Assembly: GCA_002812745.2 (NCBI GenBank)
Contig: NCSJ02000030.1
Coordinates: 160,507-224,506, forward strand
Reading direction: 5' to 3'
Source of the DNA: Scytalidium lignicola
Lineage: Eukaryota > Ascomycota > Leotiomycetes
Length of the DNA stretch: 64,000 nt
Below are positions 61,600-64,000 of this stretch, piece after piece; the stretch's first letter is position 1, and every line of letters starts with the position of its first letter. A program made the position numbers and the translations under genes. The notes under the pieces are model-generated. The model had not been told where the DNA came from and ran no database searches. It saw only the letters and a list, made by a program, of their open reading frames with translations.

Positions 61600-62999
61600 G
61601 AGAGAAGCTTCTGCCATGACTCTCCTCTCCCAGGTATACGGTAAGCCAGCCCAGTCGCATGGTCTATACCCATGGGGAAGCAAGAGCGGGAAAGCGGATC
61701 GGCTCTCCGATCTGGGGTCTCGAGAGTCCCGCTTTATCCAGCACGAAAGCCACGAAAGCCACAAAATACACGAGATAGACGAAAGAGGATGGTCCGCCGA
61801 CTTAGGCGACAGCCGCCGTATAGCCTGAATGCGACCAGCAAGGGGTGGAGGAGACCTACACGGTTGCGATCCTCTTCCGATTGGTGAGATGCAGTGCCTG
61901 ATAGCCGTAAAAAGCTACTAAGACCAGTTGAGCCAGACGAACAGTCTTCATAGCACGGGGTGTGAAGTTCATTCAGGCTCAAGCTCCTAGAGGGGTGGCG
62001 CAAAATCCGGGAATGGTCAAACAAAAAAGGAAGAAGGCAAAATTGGATAAATCTCTATTGAATCACCAATCCCAAAGCTGCAGCATCTCTAGACAGATAG
62101 ATGTTGGCAGTGCAACCAATGCTCAAAAGTTATGGTTCTTGGTTGTGATATTTTCAATTCGGCACTGAGATGGCAGAATCCCCTGCAAACTCCTTCCCCC
62201 TCCCCCGGTTTCTAGCCCCAGAGTTGGATGTTACGAACCTGGATTATGTAGTATGAGTTCCTCCAGAATCGGTGGCAGGAATAGGCGATCCTAAGACTAA
62301 GTCCTCCCGAATACCAGGTGGTTGGGATAATTATTTGTATGGCAAGTTATGCATGCATGGCTTACAGTATGTCATTTTATCCCAACTACCAATCGCTAAG
62401 CCAAACCCAAGTTTCCCAGACCTGGTACCAACGCGTTGTTATCAGTAACGCTATTAATACAGCCTTTACCTTATGATCTCGAATCAAGTGATTTTGCACA
62501 TATCATTCCAGGCACCAATTTTGCCAGCCTTAATGTTGTAGTATATCTTGAGGAGTAAAGAAAATGACTTTCTCGGTATCGAGCAATGTGGTGTTCCAGC
62601 CATGAATTCTCCATAATGACTCTTTCGAGTGTCTCTAGCTGTTGCCTCCTTTGAAATGTCTTCAAATTCTTCAGTAAAGTATCAATTGAAAACTCTTTTT
62701 CTTCTTGTACACTAAATAGGTTTACTGTCGTCAAGTGTCACAAAACTACGCCATCCAGGTCACTGGATAGCCAGGGTATGGTAGATGTTCAAGGACAACA
62801 GAAACATGTGACACAAGTAACTAAGTCAAGGGTAGGATCTAGTAATGCATTTAGGTTGAACATGAGGAGTTTACTCTTATGTTCTTATAGTGTGCTTATA
62901 TAGATAATGAAATAAAGTTGGATTGTTAGATTACTCTGATCCCTTGATCTAGGTTCCTGGATTACTGGATTACTCCGATCTTATGATCTTAATTATATA
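61600..62999. other. Intergenic region with unassigned short frame
   Basis: A minus-strand frame at 62471 to 62734 encodes a Leu/Glu-rich helical segment (TLLKNLKTFQRRQQLETLER) without a family match that I know. The rest is ordinary spacer; an LTR-like tract on the minus strand starts near 62790. Confidence 0.3.
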
Positions 63000-64000
63000 A
63001 CCTTTTAATTGTTAAGTTCTTTATGCATACTTGTTGTGTACTAAGCCTTAGGCTTATATTAATTAGCTTGTTTGGTTAATCTTGTAATATTATCCCCTTT
63101 TTACATTAATATTGCCTTAATGCTTAATTATCATTATAAACAATCTTATTATTTGTTAATCTATTCTTTTTTTCCAATATACTATCAAAATGTCCAAGTC
63201 CTAATGACAGTAATTTATTAGAACAGTTATGATTAAGGAAACACTAAGAAAGATTAAGTCTTGGTATTTATATCTAAAACCTCAGGATTAAAGTAATACC
63301 TTGTATATATTATGAACAAAAGGAATTACTATACAAGATGGTTCTTGATTTTGATCATTATAAAGAATGTGTTTGTAATAGTTGTAAATGTAATGGTAAG
63401 TATCTTTATATTCCCTCTTAAGAGTTATATAAATATAAGGATAAATGTTTTTCTTCTGAGTATAAGAAGACCTCTTTTACTTTGACTTAAGCTTCTTAAA
63501 CCTTGGCTAAGGTTATTGTTTGTCTTGCTTGCTTGAATAAATAGTAGGTTTTTCTTCGGAGATATGTCAAGGAAATAATATATTGTAGTCTAAAGACCTT
63601 AGATAAACTGAATGTTAAGGAGAGTAAAGAAAGGTAAGAGAAACAAAGTTCCTTGTAATCCTTAGAGTTGTACTCTGTTAACTTAAGTATAACTTCTTCT
63701 TTTGCTGTTAACCTCTTCTTCTCTGACCTTGTAATTCTATTGTTTGAAAATTTATTCTAGGATAAGTTTGGTAATATTCTTTTAATAACTTCTTATAACT
63801 TGTAAGATTAAAAGTAAGTTCTTATTTATTTTCACTTTCTAGATATCTTATTTATTTAACCAAGTATTATAGTTTTTTATAATACATTTTATAGTTAATG
63901 ATTTTCTTAACTTTGTATTCTTTTTCTAGATTAACTTCTTTTAGCATTAATGTTTAAACATTCTTAAGTATTAGTTTAAGAAGTAAAACATGGAAAACAA
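63000..64000 (+). other. AT-rich RIP tract, decayed transposon running off the window
   Basis: The frame near 63340 to 63660 reads FDHYKECVCNSCKCNGKYLY with many TAA stops in Gln-like positions, a Cys-rich module followed by Lys-rich sequence. It resembles the Cys-rich N-terminus seen before the Helitron Rep domain at 50.3 kb only in general style. The family is unknown. Confidence 0.45.

Overview
This window is genomic DNA of a filamentous ascomycete (Pezizomycotina). The evidence is short 44 to 118 bp introns with CTAAC or CTGAC-like branch sites, a heterokaryon-incompatibility (HET) gene, a GAL4-type zinc-cluster factor, a KTR/Kre2 mannosyltransferase and an Ftr1 iron permease. Repeats have been converted to AT-rich sequence full of TAA and TAG stops where CAA and CAG codons are expected, which is the footprint of repeat-induced point mutation (RIP) at CpA. 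I cannot name the species. A leotiomycete is possible but is only a guess.

Layout. From 1 to 10 kb the window is gene-poor: a flavin-reductase-like gene with a C-terminal frameshift and a broken HET-domain gene. From 10 to 20.4 kb lie an intact five-exon KTR/Kre2 mannosyltransferase, remnants of a Fot1/pogo transposon and a piggyBac-like transposase with a small MITE between them, a purple acid phosphatase, an Ftr1 iron permease with a GATA-type iron-response site, and a frameshifted glyceraldehyde-3-phosphate dehydrogenase. From 23 to 33 kb lies what looks like a small metabolic island: a 14-helix MFS exporter, an amidoligase, an AIG2-like gamma-glutamyl cyclotransferase, a medium-chain enoyl-reductase-like dehydrogenase, and a zinc-cluster regulator broken by a stop codon and cut off by a transposon. 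From 33 to 37 kb there is a von Willebrand A-type gene remnant and a small cysteine-rich secreted-protein gene.

From 37 to 47 kb is a nest of transposons. A RIP-degraded Gypsy element is split in its integrase by a hAT-like MITE (8 bp target duplication), and that MITE is split by a full-length Copia element (165 bp LTRs, 5 bp target duplication). An imperfect 43 bp inverted repeat brackets the whole block. After a glutathione S-transferase gene (48.5 to 49.2 kb) comes a heavily mutated Helitron (about 50.2 to 55 kb), whose Rep and helicase domains can still be read. Next to it are a 5'-truncated amidohydrolase gene, a Tc1/mariner element with perfect 34 bp terminal repeats, an intact five-exon sugar transporter and a further AT-rich tract that runs off the window.

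How the genes fit together. The one group that suggests a shared pathway is amidoligase, AIG2-like cyclotransferase and enoyl reductase (all minus strand, head to tail), with an exporter on one side and a regulator on the other: amide bond formation, gamma-glutamyl removal, reduction, export and control. The remaining genes are single housekeeping or transport functions separated by repeat islands. Many single Ns sit beside A/T homopolymers, so homopolymer frameshifts may be sequencing errors rather than real mutations.
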